Assembly (NCBI RefSeq): GCF_030811595.1
Contig: NZ_JAUSRB010000002.1
Span: 1,736,001-1,800,000, forward strand
Direction of reading: 5' to 3'
From: Streptosporangium brasiliense
GTDB taxonomy: Bacteria > Actinomycetota > Actinomycetes > Streptosporangiales > Streptosporangiaceae
Length of the DNA: 64,000 bases
In this document: positions 18,454 to 28,100 of the stretch, one piece after another
Position numbering within the stretch: position 1 is the first letter of the stretch
Layout of the letters: the number at the start of each line of letters is the position of its first letter
Position numbers and translations under genes: made by a program
Notes under the pieces: model-generated
Seen by the model: only the letters and a program-made list of their open reading frames with translations
Databases searched by the model: none
Told to the model about the DNA's origin: nothing

Positions 18454-18957
18454 TTATGCGGGCAGGACCACCACGAAACGCCGGGGCTCCTCGCCCTCGG
18501 ACTCGCTCCGCAGCCCCGCCGCCGCGACCGCGTCGTGCACGATCTTGCGCTCGAACGGGGTCATCGGCTGCAGCGCCTTCGGCTCGCCGTTGCGCTTGAC
18601 GTCCGCGGCGACTTTGCTGCCGAGCTCGCGCAGCTCCGTCCGGCGGCGGTCGCGGTAGCCGCCGATGTCGAGCATGAGCCGCGAGCGCTCTCCGGTCTGG
18701 CGGTGGACGGCGAGCCGGGTCAGCTCCTGGATCGCCTCCAGCACCTCGCCGTTGGGGCCCACGAGGTCGCCGCCCTTGATGTCCACGACCGACACCACGG
18801 CGCGATCGCCCTCGACGTCCATGTCGATGTCACCGTCGATGTCGGCGATGTCGAGCAGACCCTCGACGTAGTCCGCCGCGATCTCGCCTTCCTGCTCCAG
18901 CGCAGCGAGATCCGGAGCCGCCTTCACGGTCTCCTTTTCGGCCTCGGCCTCGGTCAC
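18454..18957 (-). CDS. jag: Jag/KhpB RNA-binding protein (KH and R3H domains)
   Basis: The 167-residue protein has an acidic N-terminus, a KH-type domain with the GDLVGPNGEVLEAIQ loop, and an R3H motif (FERKIVHDAVA). KhpB proteins bind RNA and influence cell division and envelope synthesis. Only 33 bp separate it from yidC, and the pair is conserved in actinobacteria and firmicutes. The N-terminal Jag-N domain found in firmicutes is absent, as usual for actinobacteria. Confidence 0.92.
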   Translation of the reverse strand: MTEAEAEKETVKAAPDLAALEQEGEIAADYVEGLLDIADIDGDIDMDVEGDRAVVSVVDIKGGDLVGPNGEVLEAIQELTRLAVHRQTGERSRLMLDIGGYRDRRRTELRELGSKVAADVKRNGEPKALQPMTPFERKIVHDAVAAAGLRSESEGEEPRRFVVVLPA

Positions 18958-18990
18958 GTCCGGCCACTCCTTCGTGCTGTCAGGTTGTCG

Positions 18991-19941
18991 TCAGGACTTC
19001 TTGCTACCGGTCCGCTTGCTGCGCGGCTGGCGGGTCGGCTGCTGGCGGGTCGGCTTGGGCTCCGGCGGCGCGGGCGGCGCCTCGGGCTCGGGAGCGGCCT
19101 TCTTGACCTTGCTCAGCAGGCTCGGCTTGGGCTCGGGGGTCACCATGTTGCCCTTGGCGTCGACCACCGGGGAGGGGTTGCGGCTGTAGAACCAGTGCTG
19201 CTGCCCGAGGGTCCAGAGGTTGGTGGTGACCCAGTAGAGGATCAGACCGAGGGGGAAGTTCAGCGAGAAGATCGCGAACAGCGGCGAGATGTACATCAGG
19301 ATCTTCTGCTGCTGCGCCATCGGGTTGTCCGGCATCTGCGCCATCGAGCGGCCCACGCTCTGCCGGACGGTGAGGAACGTGGTCAGCGAGCTGATCGCCA
19401 CGAAGATCGCGAGAACGACCTTGGTGGCGATCGGGTCGGCACCCAGCTTGATGATGTCGGCCGAGTCGGTCCAGAACGTCGCCGGCAGGGGCGCGCCGAA
19501 GATGTGCGCCGCGCGGGCGCTGTCGACGAGATGCTGCGTCATGCCGAACTTGAGCTGGCCGTGGGCCATCGCGTTCAGCACGGTGAACATCGAGATGAAG
19601 ATCGGGAACTGGGCCACGATCGGCAGACAGCCACCCAGCGGGTTGGCCCCCTGCCCCTGGTACAGCGCCATGACCTCCTGGTTCATGCGCTGCTTGTCGT
19701 TCTTGTAACGCTTGCGGATCTCCTGGACCTTCGGTGCCAGTTCCTGCATCTTCTTCGACGAGCGCATCTGCTTGAGGAAGAGGGGGAAGATCAGCAGCCG
19801 CATCAGCACGGTCAGGGTGATGATGGTCAGCGCCCAGGTCAGCCCGCTGTCAGGGGCGAGGAAGCTGCTATAACCCTGGTGAATCCAGGTGATGACTTGG
19901 GCGACGGCTGTGTATAGCCAATTCAGCCAGGACAGCTCCAC
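18991..19941 (-). CDS. yidC: Membrane protein insertase YidC (Oxa1 family)
   Basis: This polytopic protein of 316 residues inserts membrane proteins with or without SecYEG. It shows the Oxa1 core: MRLLIFPLFLKQMRSSKKMQ (with the conserved hydrophilic-groove Arg nearby), QGQGANPLGGCLPI and FPLGLILYWVTTNLW. The C-terminus is a Pro/Lys/Arg-rich tail that could contact ribosomes. I start at GTG 19941 (ELSWLNWLYTAV), preceded by AAGGGAG; the frame extends 19 codons upstream, but that sequence overlaps yidD. The gap to yidD is 4 bp. Confidence 0.95.
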   Translation of the reverse strand: MELSWLNWLYTAVAQVITWIHQGYSSFLAPDSGLTWALTIITLTVLMRLLIFPLFLKQMRSSKKMQELAPKVQEIRKRYKNDKQRMNQEVMALYQGQGANPLGGCLPIVAQFPIFISMFTVLNAMAHGQLKFGMTQHLVDSARAAHIFGAPLPATFWTDSADIIKLGADPIATKVVLAIFVAISSLTTFLTVRQSVGRSMAQMPDNPMAQQQKILMYISPLFAIFSLNFPLGLILYWVTTNLWTLGQQHWFYSRNPSPVVDAKGNMVTPEPKPSLLSKVKKAAPEPEAPPAPPEPKPTRQQPTRQPRSKRTGSKKS

Positions 19942-19945
19942 CGAG

Positions 19946-20227
19946 CTAGCTCCCTTGCGTTTCGTCGGACCGGACCGGGCGTGGGGGCACCGGGTCAAAA
20001 CCTCCGGGATGGAATGGGTGGCAACGCCCGATTCTGCGGATCGTCAACCATGTGCCGCGCAACGCACCGTGGACGGCCATCGCCTCAAGGCCGTAAGCGC
20101 TGCACGAAGGGTGGAAGCGGCAACGGGGACCCAGCAGAGGGCTCACGAATGTCCGGTAGAACCGGATAGGAGCCATCAGGATCCTGGCTGCCGGAGAAAC
20201 TCCGGCGATCTGCTGCGCCGTCATCAT
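19946..20227 (-). CDS. yidD: Membrane protein insertion efficiency factor YidD
   Basis: The 93-residue protein carries the YidD signature [20 protein letters not shown] followed by SAYGLEA and [15 protein letters not shown]. It is a small membrane-associated factor that assists YidC-dependent insertion. The ATG overlaps the rnpA stop by 4 bp, and yidC follows 4 bp later, indicating tight coupling. Confidence 0.95.
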   Translation of the reverse strand: MMTAQQIAGVSPAARILMAPIRFYRTFVSPLLGPRCRFHPSCSAYGLEAMAVHGALRGTWLTIRRIGRCHPFHPGGFDPVPPRPVRSDETQGS

Positions 20228-20598
20228 CGCCCATCCATGTGAGCCTTGGAAGGCTCTCGCCGCCTGAGTAAACGATCCAGCGCGACGTCGAGTTCGGCGG
20301 CAAGGCGCTCGCTCCGCGCGGACGCGGCCGATGGATTGGCGCGTACAACCAGCAGGCTACCTCTCGGGAGACGGTGAAGACGGTCCCGGACGAGGTGTCT
20401 CAGCTGACGTTTGACTCTGTTGCGGACGACCGCGCCTCCCACGGCGCGGCTCACCACGAATCCCACCAGGGGTGGCTCGTCGCCGTCCGCGCGCACGCTC
20501 AAGTGCGCGACCAGGGCGGGACGGCCTGCACGGCTTCCCTTTCTGACCGCGTTTGCGAACTCATCGCCCCGGCGCATGCGGGACCCGGACGGCAACAC
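20224..20598 (-). CDS. rnpA: Ribonuclease P protein component
   Basis: The 124-residue basic protein contains the RNR signature in [16 protein letters not shown] and the N-terminal [16 protein letters not shown]. It is the protein cofactor of RNase P, which matures tRNA 5' ends. The start is GTG. The order rpmH-rnpA-yidD-yidC is the universal bacterial origin-proximal operon. Confidence 0.95.
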   Translation of the reverse strand: MLPSGSRMRRGDEFANAVRKGSRAGRPALVAHLSVRADGDEPPLVGFVVSRAVGGAVVRNRVKRQLRHLVRDRLHRLPRGSLLVVRANPSAASARSERLAAELDVALDRLLRRREPSKAHMDGR

Positions 20599-20709
20599 GC
20601 GAGAACCTTGGTGACCCTGGGCAGGTACGGCTATCGCCCGCCGACATCACGGCCGGCGGGCGACGGGACGCTGCTGCCTTGGCCCGGCGGACCGGGCACA
20701 ACGGATGCG

Positions 20710-20847
20710 TCAGGCGGAGAGCTCGGCGCGGCCCTTGCGACGGCGGGCGGCCAGGATGGCGCGGCCGGCGCGGGTGCGCATCCGCAGCCGGAAGCCGTGG
20801 GTCTTCGCGCGACGACGGTTGTTCGGCTGGAAAGTACGCTTGCTCAC
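20710..20847 (-). CDS. rpmH: 50S ribosomal protein L34
   Basis: The 45-residue product starts [20 protein letters not shown] and ends [11 protein letters not shown], matching L34 throughout. GTG start with GGAG 10 bp upstream. It is the first gene of the rnpA-yidC operon and is divergent from dnaA across the origin region. Confidence 0.97.
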   Translation of the reverse strand: MSKRTFQPNNRRRAKTHGFRLRMRTRAGRAILAARRRKGRAELSA

Positions 20848-21371
20848 GAGTGGGCTCCAGGCTTCAAAACGCGTCCCCAGCACATGGGGACGCTCGGCAG
20901 TGGCTGGCTTACGGTAAGCGGGGCATGCGAAATAGCCGTCGCGTGGTAAGCCGACCGTCGTACGTTACGGGGAACGCGTGTCCCAGGTCAAACCGGAAAG
21001 CACGTGGAGCTAGGTTATCCACGGATCCACAGCCCCTTTATCCACCGACACCCCGCCGTCCACAGGATGTGCACTCAGCCCCCCTCGTGGTGCCACTAGG
21101 CTGTGGACAACGTCTTGAACACGGCTGTGGACAGGGCTACTGTCGGCCCTCCCAGACCCACTCTCCGCTGCCGGAATGCGTCAGGCGGCAAGTGGGGGGC
21201 TGTGCACACCGTGTGGATTCGCTGTGGATTACAGACAGCGACCCCGCCGGGCCACGGGCAGGCCGACATGTGGACAACGGGGGAATCCGATGCGCCCGGC
21301 GGTTCATCGGTGTGGATAAACAGATCGCGGTGAGCTCAGCGGGGGCCGCGTCGGAGGAGGTGAGCCGGGCA
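20848..21371. other. oriC: Origin region, rpmH-dnaA side, with about ten DnaA boxes
   Basis: Boxes matching TTGTCCACA or TTATCCACA with at most about two changes are at 21015, 21023, 21038, 21056 (plus orientation) and 21102, 21126, 21212, 21223, 21269, 21311 (minus orientation). Three are perfect: 21102-21110 and 21269-21277 (TGTGGACAA) and 21311-21319 (TGTGGATAA). The orientation switches near 21070-21100, giving two facing groups. The 524-bp region has no gene; the dnaA promoter must lie here, so the nearest boxes may autoregulate dnaA. Confidence 0.85.
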
Positions 21372-23117
21372 GTGGATGGAATGGACCTCGGCGCGGTGTG
21401 GGCACGGGCTCTGGAGAACTCCCTCAACGAGAGCGTCCCGTCCCAGCAGCGTGTCTGGCTCAGCATGACCCGGCCCTTCGGCCTCATGAACGACACCGTG
21501 GTGCTCGCCGCCCCCACCGATTTCGCCAGAGATGTCCTGGAGAACAAGCTCCGTCCCCTGATCAGCCACGCGCTCTCCCAGGAGTTCGGCCGCCCGATGC
21601 GGGTGGCGGTCATGGTCGACCCCAGCGCCACGGGCTCCGACTCCGGCGTCGCCTCCCGCCCGGAGTCCTATCCACAGGCGCCGCCGCAGAGTTATCCACA
21701 GGGCGGTGGACAGCAGCAGGGTTATGCACAGCCGGTGAACGCCCAGCACCACGGCGGATCCGGGCCCCAGCACCCCTACCCGGCCGCCGGGCCCGCCGCA
21801 CCGCCGTCCACCGAATATCCACAGCACCAACCACAGGCCCAGCCGTTCTCCTACTCCTACCAGCACATGGAGGAGCCGGCTCAGCCGTACCTCCCGGCGG
21901 AGCCCTCCCCGGCCCCGCCGCCGGCCGAGCAGGGCGGCGGATACGGCCGCGGCGGATACACCCCGCAGCCCCCTCCCGCCTCGCGCCCTGAGCCCGACAC
22001 CTTCGAGCGTCCCGCGCAGCCGGCGGCCGGCCCGGTGCCCAACAGATGGGACGGCCGCGGCGGCCGCACCCAGGGCGAACCCGCCCGGCTGAACCCGAAA
22101 TACACCTTCGAGACCTTCGTCATCGGCTCCAGCAACCGCTTCGCCCACGCGGCCGCGGTCGCGGTGGCCGAGGCGCCGGCCAAGGCGTACAACCCGCTGT
22201 TCATCTACGGTGACTCGGGCCTGGGGAAGACCCACCTGCTGCACGCGATCGGCCACTACGCGCAGAGCCTCTACGACGGCGCGCGGGTGAGATACGTCAG
22301 CTCTGAGGAGTTCACCAACGACTTCATCAACTCCATCCGCGACCACAAGGCCGACGGCTTCCGCAGCCGCTACCGGGCCGTGGACATCCTGCTCGTTGAC
22401 GACATCCAGTTCCTGGAGGGCAAGGAGCAGACCCAGGAGGAGTTCTTCCACACCTTCAACACCCTGCACAACGCCAACAAGCAGATCGTCATCTCCAGCG
22501 ACCGGGCGCCCAAGCAGCTCGTCACCCTGGAAGACCGGCTCCGCAACCGGTTCGAGTGGGGCCTGATCACCGACGTCCAGCCGCCGGAGCTGGAGACCCG
22601 CATCGCGATCCTGCGCAAGAAGGCGATCCAGGAGGGCCTGGCCGCCCCGCCCGAGGTGCTGGAATACATCGCCAGCCGCATCTCCACCAACATCCGCGAG
22701 CTGGAGGGGGCCCTGATCAGGGTCACCGCGTTCGCCAGCCTCAACCGGCAGTCGGTGGACCTGCAGCTCACCGAGGTCGTGCTCAAGGACCTGATCACCG
22801 AGGACGCCGGCTCCGAGATAACGGTCGCCACGATCATGGCCTCCACCGCCGCCTACTTCGGCCTGTCGATCGACGACCTGTGCGGCGGGTCGCGCTCACG
22901 CGTCCTGGTCACCGCCCGGCAGATCGCCATGTATCTGTGCCGGGAGCTCACCGACATGTCGCTGCCGAAGATCGGTCAGCAGTTCGGCGGACGCGACCAC
23001 ACCACGGTCATGCACGCCGACCGGAAGATCCGCTCGCTCATGGCGGAGCGTCGGTCCATCTACAACCAGGTCAACGAACTCACCACGCGGATCAAGCAGC
23101 AGTCGCGCAATGGATGA
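21372..23117 (+). CDS. dnaA: Chromosomal replication initiator DnaA
   Basis: This is the AAA+ initiator that melts the origin. Domain I ([17 protein letters not shown]) is followed by a long Pro/Gln/Tyr-rich domain II linker (about residues 95-230), the AAA+ core with Walker A GDSGLGKT (280-287), Walker [15 protein letters not shown], and domain IV with [14 protein letters not shown] for box recognition. The start is unsettled: GTG 21372 lies 12 bp after GGAGGAGG and is my choice; GTG 21360 and ATG 21381 are alternatives. The linker encodes repeated Tyr-Pro-Gln motifs whose DNA forms DnaA-box-like words. Confidence 0.95.
   Translation: MDGMDLGAVWARALENSLNESVPSQQRVWLSMTRPFGLMNDTVVLAAPTDFARDVLENKLRPLISHALSQEFGRPMRVAVMVDPSATGSDSGVASRPESYPQAPPQSYPQGGGQQQGYAQPVNAQHHGGSGPQHPYPAAGPAAPPSTEYPQHQPQAQPFSYSYQHMEEPAQPYLPAEPSPAPPPAEQGGGYGRGGYTPQPPPASRPEPDTFERPAQPAAGPVPNRWDGRGGRTQGEPARLNPKYTFETFVIGSSNRFAHAAAVAVAEAPAKAYNPLFIYGDSGLGKTHLLHAIGHYAQSLYDGARVRYVSSEEFTNDFINSIRDHKADGFRSRYRAVDILLVDDIQFLEGKEQTQEEFFHTFNTLHNANKQIVISSDRAPKQLVTLEDRLRNRFEWGLITDVQPPELETRIAILRKKAIQEGLAAPPEVLEYIASRISTNIRELEGALIRVTAFASLNRQSVDLQLTEVVLKDLITEDAGSEITVATIMASTAAYFGLSIDDLCGGSRSRVLVTARQIAMYLCRELTDMSLPKIGQQFGGRDHTTVMHADRKIRSLMAERRSIYNQVNELTTRIKQQSRNG
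21668..21823 (+). other. Four DnaA-box-like sequences inside the dnaA linker
   Basis: CTATCCACA (21668-21676), TTATCCACA (21692-21700), TTATGCACA (21722-21730) and ATATCCACA (21815-21823) lie in the same orientation. Each covers Tyr-Pro-Gln or Tyr-Ala-Gln codons written TAT CCA CAG or TAT GCA CAG, whereas the neighbouring HPYP segment uses TAC CCG. The second is a perfect box. Confidence 0.75.
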
Positions 23118-23689
23118 GATTCGCCCTGGCGTGATGCACAGGCTGTGGAAAACCTTGTGGATCAGTGGTACGGGGCCGGCCGGCGGGTTCGATCGGCGCC
23201 GCCGACCATGATCAACGCCGGATCGGGGGGTTCCGGGTGCCCACACGGCCTGGGGACAACTCTGGGGAGAACCTGGGGACAACTCGTGGACAACTTGGGG
23301 AGAACCTGGGGACGCCCTGTGAAGAGAGTTTTCCCCAGGGACAAAACGCCTTCCTACCCCGTGGAGAACCTGGGGAAACCTCGTGGATAACCGGTGGACG
23401 ACGGCACCAAGATCTGGGGATGGCCTGTGTGTACAGCTCGGTTCTCCCCAGCCCCGCGAGTTCTCCACACCCGTCACCCACACCCCCAGTGGATGAAAAA
23501 ACTATAGTTGACCTGCGGAAACAGCGATCTTCCACAGTTTCCACAGCCCCTAATGCGATGACCCCTTGTATCTCTAACTAGAAACTCAAGACCCATAGAG
23601 GGGTTCCGGGGAGCGCATGTGCGGGACAGTGAACACTCGAACCCAAGGCATCGAGCGAAGAGCGCTCGACACACAGGAGGCAGATCCAC
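23118..23689. other. oriC: Origin region, dnaA-dnaN side, with about ten DnaA boxes and an AT-rich stretch
   Basis: Box-like words are at 23132, 23144, 23156, 23251, 23274, 23285, 23382, 23461, 23528 and 23537; the best are CGTGGACAA (23285-23293) and CGTGGATAA (23382-23390). Many additional TGGGGA words suggest degenerate boxes. An AT-rich segment near 23491-23512 (GATGAAAAAACTATAGTTGA) and 23565-23590 could be the unwinding element or the dnaN promoter. The dnaA-dnaN gap is where oriC lies in streptomycetes. No gene is present. Confidence 0.85.
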
Positions 23690-24829
23690 GTGATGTTCCG
23701 GATCGAGCGAGACGTACTCGCTGAGGCGGTCGCATGGACGGCACGCAGTCTTCCGGCGCGTCCCTCCGTGCCGGTGCTGGCCGGCATGCGCCTGGAAGTC
23801 ACGGAGACGGGGCAGCTCAAGCTCTCCGGCTTCGACTACGAGGTCTCCGCCGAGGTGACCCTCGAACCGCAGAGCGGCGAGGCGGGCGTGGTGCTCGTCT
23901 CGGGCAAGCTCCTCGCCGAGATCACCCGCGCGCTGCCCGCACAGCCTGTGGACTTCGTCGTGGAGGGCGCCAAGGCTGTCGTCACCTGTGGCAGCGCCCG
24001 GTTCACACTTCTCACCATGCCTGTGGAGGACTACCCCTCCCTGCCGACGATGCCCCCGGCCGCCGGGCGGGTGGGCAGCGACGTGTTCGCCTCGGCGGTC
24101 GGCCAGGTCGCGGTGGCGGCGGGCAAGGACGACACCCTGCCGATGCTGACCGGCGTGCGCATGGAGATCGAGGGCGACACCGTCACCCTCGCCGCCACCG
24201 ACCGCTACCGCCTCGCCGTGCGGGAGCTGAAGTGGCAGCCGGGCCAGCCCGACTTCTCGGCGATCGCCATGATCCCGGGCAAGACCCTCGCCGACGCCGC
24301 CAAGGCCCTGGGGAGCACCGGCGCCGAGGTCGAGATCGCGATGAGCTCCGTCGGCGGCACCGGCGAAGGCATGATCGGCTTCTCCAGCGCCGGCCGCCGC
24401 ACCACCACCCGGCTGCTCGACCCGGAGTTCCCCAAATACCGCTCGCTGCTGCCGACCGAGTTCTCCGCGCGGGCGGACCTGTCCACGAGCGCGTTCGTCG
24501 AGGCCGTCAAGCGCGTGGCCCTGGTCGCCGAGCGCAACACCCCGGTCCGGCTGGCCTTCCGCGGCGACGAGGTCGTCCTGGAGGCGGGCAGCGGCGACGA
24601 GGCCCAGGCCGTCGAGGTGCTCCCGGTGGACTTCGAGGGCGACGACATCAACATCGCCTTCAACCACCAGTTCCTGCTGGAGGGCCTGGGCGCGATCGAC
24701 TCCGACGTCGCCCGCCTGCAGATGACGACCTCCACCAAGCCCGCCATCCTCACCGGCGGCAAGCCTGTGGACGACGGGGGCGTCCCCGACTACCGCTACC
24801 TGATCATGCCCATCCGCCTGTCCAGCTGA
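23690..24829 (+). CDS. dnaN: DNA polymerase III beta sliding clamp
   Basis: The 379-residue protein shows the three-domain clamp, with MFRIERDVLAEAVAWTARSL at the N-terminus, TDRYRLAVRELKW in the middle and the C-terminal YRYLIMPIRLSS. It encircles DNA as the processivity factor of the replicase. AGGAGG at 23675-23680 precedes the GTG start by 9 bp; a second in-frame start (ATG) follows immediately. Confidence 0.97.
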   Translation: MMFRIERDVLAEAVAWTARSLPARPSVPVLAGMRLEVTETGQLKLSGFDYEVSAEVTLEPQSGEAGVVLVSGKLLAEITRALPAQPVDFVVEGAKAVVTCGSARFTLLTMPVEDYPSLPTMPPAAGRVGSDVFASAVGQVAVAAGKDDTLPMLTGVRMEIEGDTVTLAATDRYRLAVRELKWQPGQPDFSAIAMIPGKTLADAAKALGSTGAEVEIAMSSVGGTGEGMIGFSSAGRRTTTRLLDPEFPKYRSLLPTEFSARADLSTSAFVEAVKRVALVAERNTPVRLAFRGDEVVLEAGSGDEAQAVEVLPVDFEGDDINIAFNHQFLLEGLGAIDSDVARLQMTTSTKPAILTGGKPVDDGGVPDYRYLIMPIRLSS

Positions 24830-24892
24830 ATACTTGTCCCGGAGCGTCCCCGGGATCCGTCCGCGGGCGCGGAGCGGATCGGGGAGGCGTGA

Positions 24893-25630
24893 ATGGGCCT
24901 AGCCATGATCAAGGCGTGTCTCAACGGCAACAGGGAGCCGGGGGCGCACCCGGCCCTCCCCCTGACGCCCCTGGAGCTCGCTGAGGCGGCCCGTGAGGCC
25001 CGTGAGGCGGGTGCGGCGGCCGTGCACATGCATCCGCGTGACGAGGCGGGCAGCGAGACGCTCAGCGCCGTCCACATCGGTGCGGCCGTCCGCGCGGTGC
25101 GGCGGGCGTGCCCCGGGCTCCCCGTCGGGGTGAGCACAGGGCTGTGGATGACCGGCGGGGACGCGGGGGCGCGGCGCGAGGCCGTACGGGGCTGGGCCGC
25201 GCTGCCCGTGGAGGACCGGCCGGACTTCGCGTCGGTGAACCTCTCCGAACCCGGCTTCTCCGACCTGTGGCATGATCTTCGGCGGCTCGGCGTGGGCGTC
25301 GAGGCAGGGGTCTGGTCCATCGGCGACGCCGAAGCGCTCGCCGAGACCGGGCTGGAGTGCGTACGGGTGCTCGTCGAGATCATCGGAGGCTCCGCGGACA
25401 CCGCCGTGTCGCGTGCGCACGCCGTGCTCGGCCGTCTCGACGAGCTCGCCGTCCCCGGCCCGCGGCTGCTCCACGGGGAGGGAGAACCTGCCTGGATACT
25501 TGTCGATGAAGCGGGGCAATTAGGTCTGGCCACGCGCATCGGTCTCGAGGACGTTCTCCACAGCCCTGTGGGCGGTCCCGTTGATGGAAACGCCGATCTG
25601 GTACGGCTTGCGCTGGCACGCCGGGTGTAG
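24893..25630 (+). CDS. BKACE-type 3-keto-5-aminohexanoate cleavage family enzyme (DUF849)
   Basis: The 245-residue TIM-barrel protein has the family start KACLNGNREPGAHPALP and the metal-binding VHMHPRDEAG. A second motif VGVSTGLWMTGG and WILVDEAGQLGLATRIGLED follow. Beta-keto acid cleavage enzymes condense a beta-keto acid with acetyl-CoA to give acetoacetate and a CoA ester, using a Zn ion. It is somewhat shorter than typical members (about 270-310), so the exact substrate is open. GGGGAGG precedes the ATG by 6 bp. Its place between dnaN and gnd is unusual. Confidence 0.82.
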   Translation: MGLAMIKACLNGNREPGAHPALPLTPLELAEAAREAREAGAAAVHMHPRDEAGSETLSAVHIGAAVRAVRRACPGLPVGVSTGLWMTGGDAGARREAVRGWAALPVEDRPDFASVNLSEPGFSDLWHDLRRLGVGVEAGVWSIGDAEALAETGLECVRVLVEIIGGSADTAVSRAHAVLGRLDELAVPGPRLLHGEGEPAWILVDEAGQLGLATRIGLEDVLHSPVGGPVDGNADLVRLALARRV

Positions 25631-25662
25631 GTGGATGATGGAACCCTGAAGGGGGTGCTCGT

Positions 25663-26604
25663 ATGCAGATCGGCATGGTCGGGCTGGGCAAGATGGGCGG
25701 CAACATGGCCGAGCGGCTGCGCCGCGGCGGTCACGACGTCGTCGGATACGACCGCGATCCCGCGGTCAGTGACGTCTCCAGCCTGAAGGACCTGGTGGAC
25801 CGCCTCCAGGCGCCGCGCACGGTGTGGGTCATGGTGCCCGCCGGGGCGCCGACGCAGGCGACGGTCGAGGAACTCGGCGACCTGCTGTCGTCCGGCGACA
25901 TCGTCATCGACGGTGGCAACTCGCACTATCTGGACGACCAGAAGCACGCCGCCGAGCTGGGCGCCAAGGGGATCGGCTTCATCGACTGCGGGGTCAGCGG
26001 CGGGATCTGGGGCCTGGAGAACGGCTACGCGCTGATGGTCGGCGGCTCCAAGGAGGGCGTCGAGCGGCTGATGCCGATCTTCGACACGCTCAAGCCCGAA
26101 GAGGGCGGCTTCGTCCACGCCGGTGAGGTCGGCGCCGGCCACTTCGCGAAGATGGTCCACAACGGCATCGAGTACGGCATGATGCAGGCCTTCGCCGAGG
26201 GCTGGGAGCTGCTGGAGGCCTCCGACGTCGTGACCGACGTCCCCGGTGCCTTCAAGAGCTGGCGCAACGGCACGGTCATCCGCTCGTGGCTGCTCGACCT
26301 GCTGGTCCGCGCGCTCGACGAGGACCCGGCCCTGGCCGAGCTGAAGGGCTACGCGCAGGACTCCGGCGAGGGCCGGTGGACCGTGCAGGCCGCCGTGGAC
26401 CACGCGGTGCCGCTGCCGGTCATCACCGCTGCGCTCTACGCCCGCTTCGCCTCCCGGCAGGACGACTCGCCGGCCATGAAGGTCGTCGCGGCCCTGCGCA
26501 ACCAGTTCGGCGGGCACGCCGTCACCTCCAAGGAGGGCGAGACCGCCAAGGGCGCCGACGCCCCGGGCGCCGACGTCGTCCCTCCGGTGGAGGCCGAGAA
26601 GTAG
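25663..26604 (+). CDS. gnd: 6-phosphogluconate dehydrogenase, decarboxylating (short NAD-type)
   Basis: The N-terminal Rossmann loop is [16 protein letters not shown], the substrate motifs are [10 protein letters not shown] and [20 protein letters not shown], and the catalytic lysine lies in [20 protein letters not shown]. It oxidises 6-phosphogluconate to ribulose 5-phosphate in the pentose phosphate pathway. At 313 residues it belongs to the short GndA class that often uses NAD+. The dnaN-gnd-recF order is conserved in streptomycetes. The last 25 residues are low-complexity. Confidence 0.94.
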   Translation: MQIGMVGLGKMGGNMAERLRRGGHDVVGYDRDPAVSDVSSLKDLVDRLQAPRTVWVMVPAGAPTQATVEELGDLLSSGDIVIDGGNSHYLDDQKHAAELGAKGIGFIDCGVSGGIWGLENGYALMVGGSKEGVERLMPIFDTLKPEEGGFVHAGEVGAGHFAKMVHNGIEYGMMQAFAEGWELLEASDVVTDVPGAFKSWRNGTVIRSWLLDLLVRALDEDPALAELKGYAQDSGEGRWTVQAAVDHAVPLPVITAALYARFASRQDDSPAMKVVAALRNQFGGHAVTSKEGETAKGADAPGADVVPPVEAEK

Positions 26605-26927
26605 ACCGGGTCTCCGACGGAGGCCGGAAGATCGACCGGCCCCGTACGACCCGCGCCCGAGCCCTCCCACGGGCTCGGGCCCGCAACCCCGCCGACGGGC
26701 GGGCCGCGCCGGCCCGTACGGCGCCGGTCGTGGAGACCCGCGTCCCCGCACCGGACGCGGGCCGTACGGACCGGTGGACGACCGGCCTGCCGGCGACGGA
26801 CCGATGGGCGGCGGGCTTGTCAGCGCCCGTCCTCCCGCGGGCGTGCGGGCCGCGCCGGCCCGTGGACGCGGGCCGTACGGACCAGGCGAGGCCCCGGCGG
26901 GGGGCGTGTCCGACTAATCTTCCTGGG
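26605..26927. other. 323-bp gap between gnd and recF with repeats
   Basis: No gene is seen. A perfect hairpin at 26655-26680 probably ends gnd transcription. Two copies of GACGCGGGCCGTACGGACC (26755 and 26867) and other CGTACGG words make a degenerate repeat zone, so recF must have its own promoter or be read through. Confidence 0.65.
26655..26680 (+). terminator. Hairpin after gnd
   Basis: GCCCGAGCCC pairs perfectly with GGGCTCGGGC over a 6-nt loop, 51 bp after the gnd stop. There is no T run. Confidence 0.65.
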
Positions 26928-28100
26928 GTGCATGTCGCCAACCTCTCCCTGACCGACTTCCGGTCCTACGACACCGTCGACCTCGGCCTGGAGCCGGGGG
27001 TCACGGCCTTCGTGGGTCCCAACGGGCAGGGCAAGACCAACCTGGTCGAGGCGCTGGGATACGTGGCGACGCAGTCGAGCCACCGGGTCGCCAGCGACGG
27101 GCCGCTGGTGCGGCAGGGGGCGGCGCGGGCGATCATCCGGTCCGTGATCGTCCGGGAGGACCGGCGGGCGCTGGTCGAGCTGGAGATCAACCCGGGCCGG
27201 GCCAACCGGGCCAGGCTGAACCGCTCGCCGGTCTCGCGCCCGCGCGACGTCGTCGGGCTGCTGCGCACGGTCCTGTTCGCCCCCGAGGACCTGGCCATGG
27301 TCAAGGGAGACCCCTCCGAGCGGCGCCGCTACCTCGACGACCTGCTGGTGGCCAGGGCGCCCCGGTTCGCGGGGGTCCGCGCAGACTACGACCGGGTGCT
27401 CAAGCAGCGCGGCGCCCTGCTGCGTACGGCGGCGCAGGCCCGGCGGGGCGGCCGGAGCGGGCGGCGGGCCGAGCACGACGCGGCGTTCGCCGCGGCCGGC
27501 GCCGGAGACCCCCTGAGCACCCTGGAGGTCTGGGACGCCCATCTGGCCAGGCACGGCGCGGAGCTGCTCGCGGCCCGGCTGGAGCTGGTCGAGGCGCTGC
27601 GGCCGCTGGTCTCGGCCTCCTACGCGGCCCTCGCGCCCGGCTCGGCCCCCGCCTGCCTGGAATATCGCGGCACGCTCCCCACCGAGGCCGGGGCCGACCG
27701 CGCGACCCTGGAGGAGCGGCTCAGGGCCGGCCTGCTGGAGGTCCGCGACTCCGAGATCGAACGCGGCGTCACCCTCGTCGGCCCGCACCGCGACGACCTG
27801 TTCCTCGGCCTGGGGGAGCTGCCCGCGCGCGGTTACGCCAGCCACGGCGAGTCGTGGTCGTTCGCGCTGGCACTCCGGCTGGCCGCCTACGACCTGCTCA
27901 GGGCCGACGGCGGTGATCCGGTGCTGATCCTCGACGACGTCTTCGCCGAGCTGGACAACCAGCGCCGCCGCCGGCTGGCCGAGATCGTCGCCCCGGCCGA
28001 GCAGGTGCTGATCACCGCCGCGGTCGCCGACGACGTGCCCGCGGAGCTGGTCGGGGCCCGATACGCCGTCACCGAGGGGAGCGTGCAGCGTGTCCGATGA
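26928..28100 (+). CDS. recF: DNA recombination and repair protein RecF
   Basis: The SMC-like ATPase starts [20 protein letters not shown] and has Walker A GPNGQGKT at residues 30-37, signature and Walker B segments in [16 protein letters not shown] and [18 protein letters not shown]. It loads RecA at gaps on single-stranded DNA. I chose GTG 26928, which gives the normal 390 residues; the upstream open frame is GC-rich linker. The end overlaps the DUF721 gene by 11 bp. Confidence 0.95.
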   Translation: MHVANLSLTDFRSYDTVDLGLEPGVTAFVGPNGQGKTNLVEALGYVATQSSHRVASDGPLVRQGAARAIIRSVIVREDRRALVELEINPGRANRARLNRSPVSRPRDVVGLLRTVLFAPEDLAMVKGDPSERRRYLDDLLVARAPRFAGVRADYDRVLKQRGALLRTAAQARRGGRSGRRAEHDAAFAAAGAGDPLSTLEVWDAHLARHGAELLAARLELVEALRPLVSASYAALAPGSAPACLEYRGTLPTEAGADRATLEERLRAGLLEVRDSEIERGVTLVGPHRDDLFLGLGELPARGYASHGESWSFALALRLAAYDLLRADGGDPVLILDDVFAELDNQRRRRLAEIVAPAEQVLITAAVADDVPAELVGARYAVTEGSVQRVR

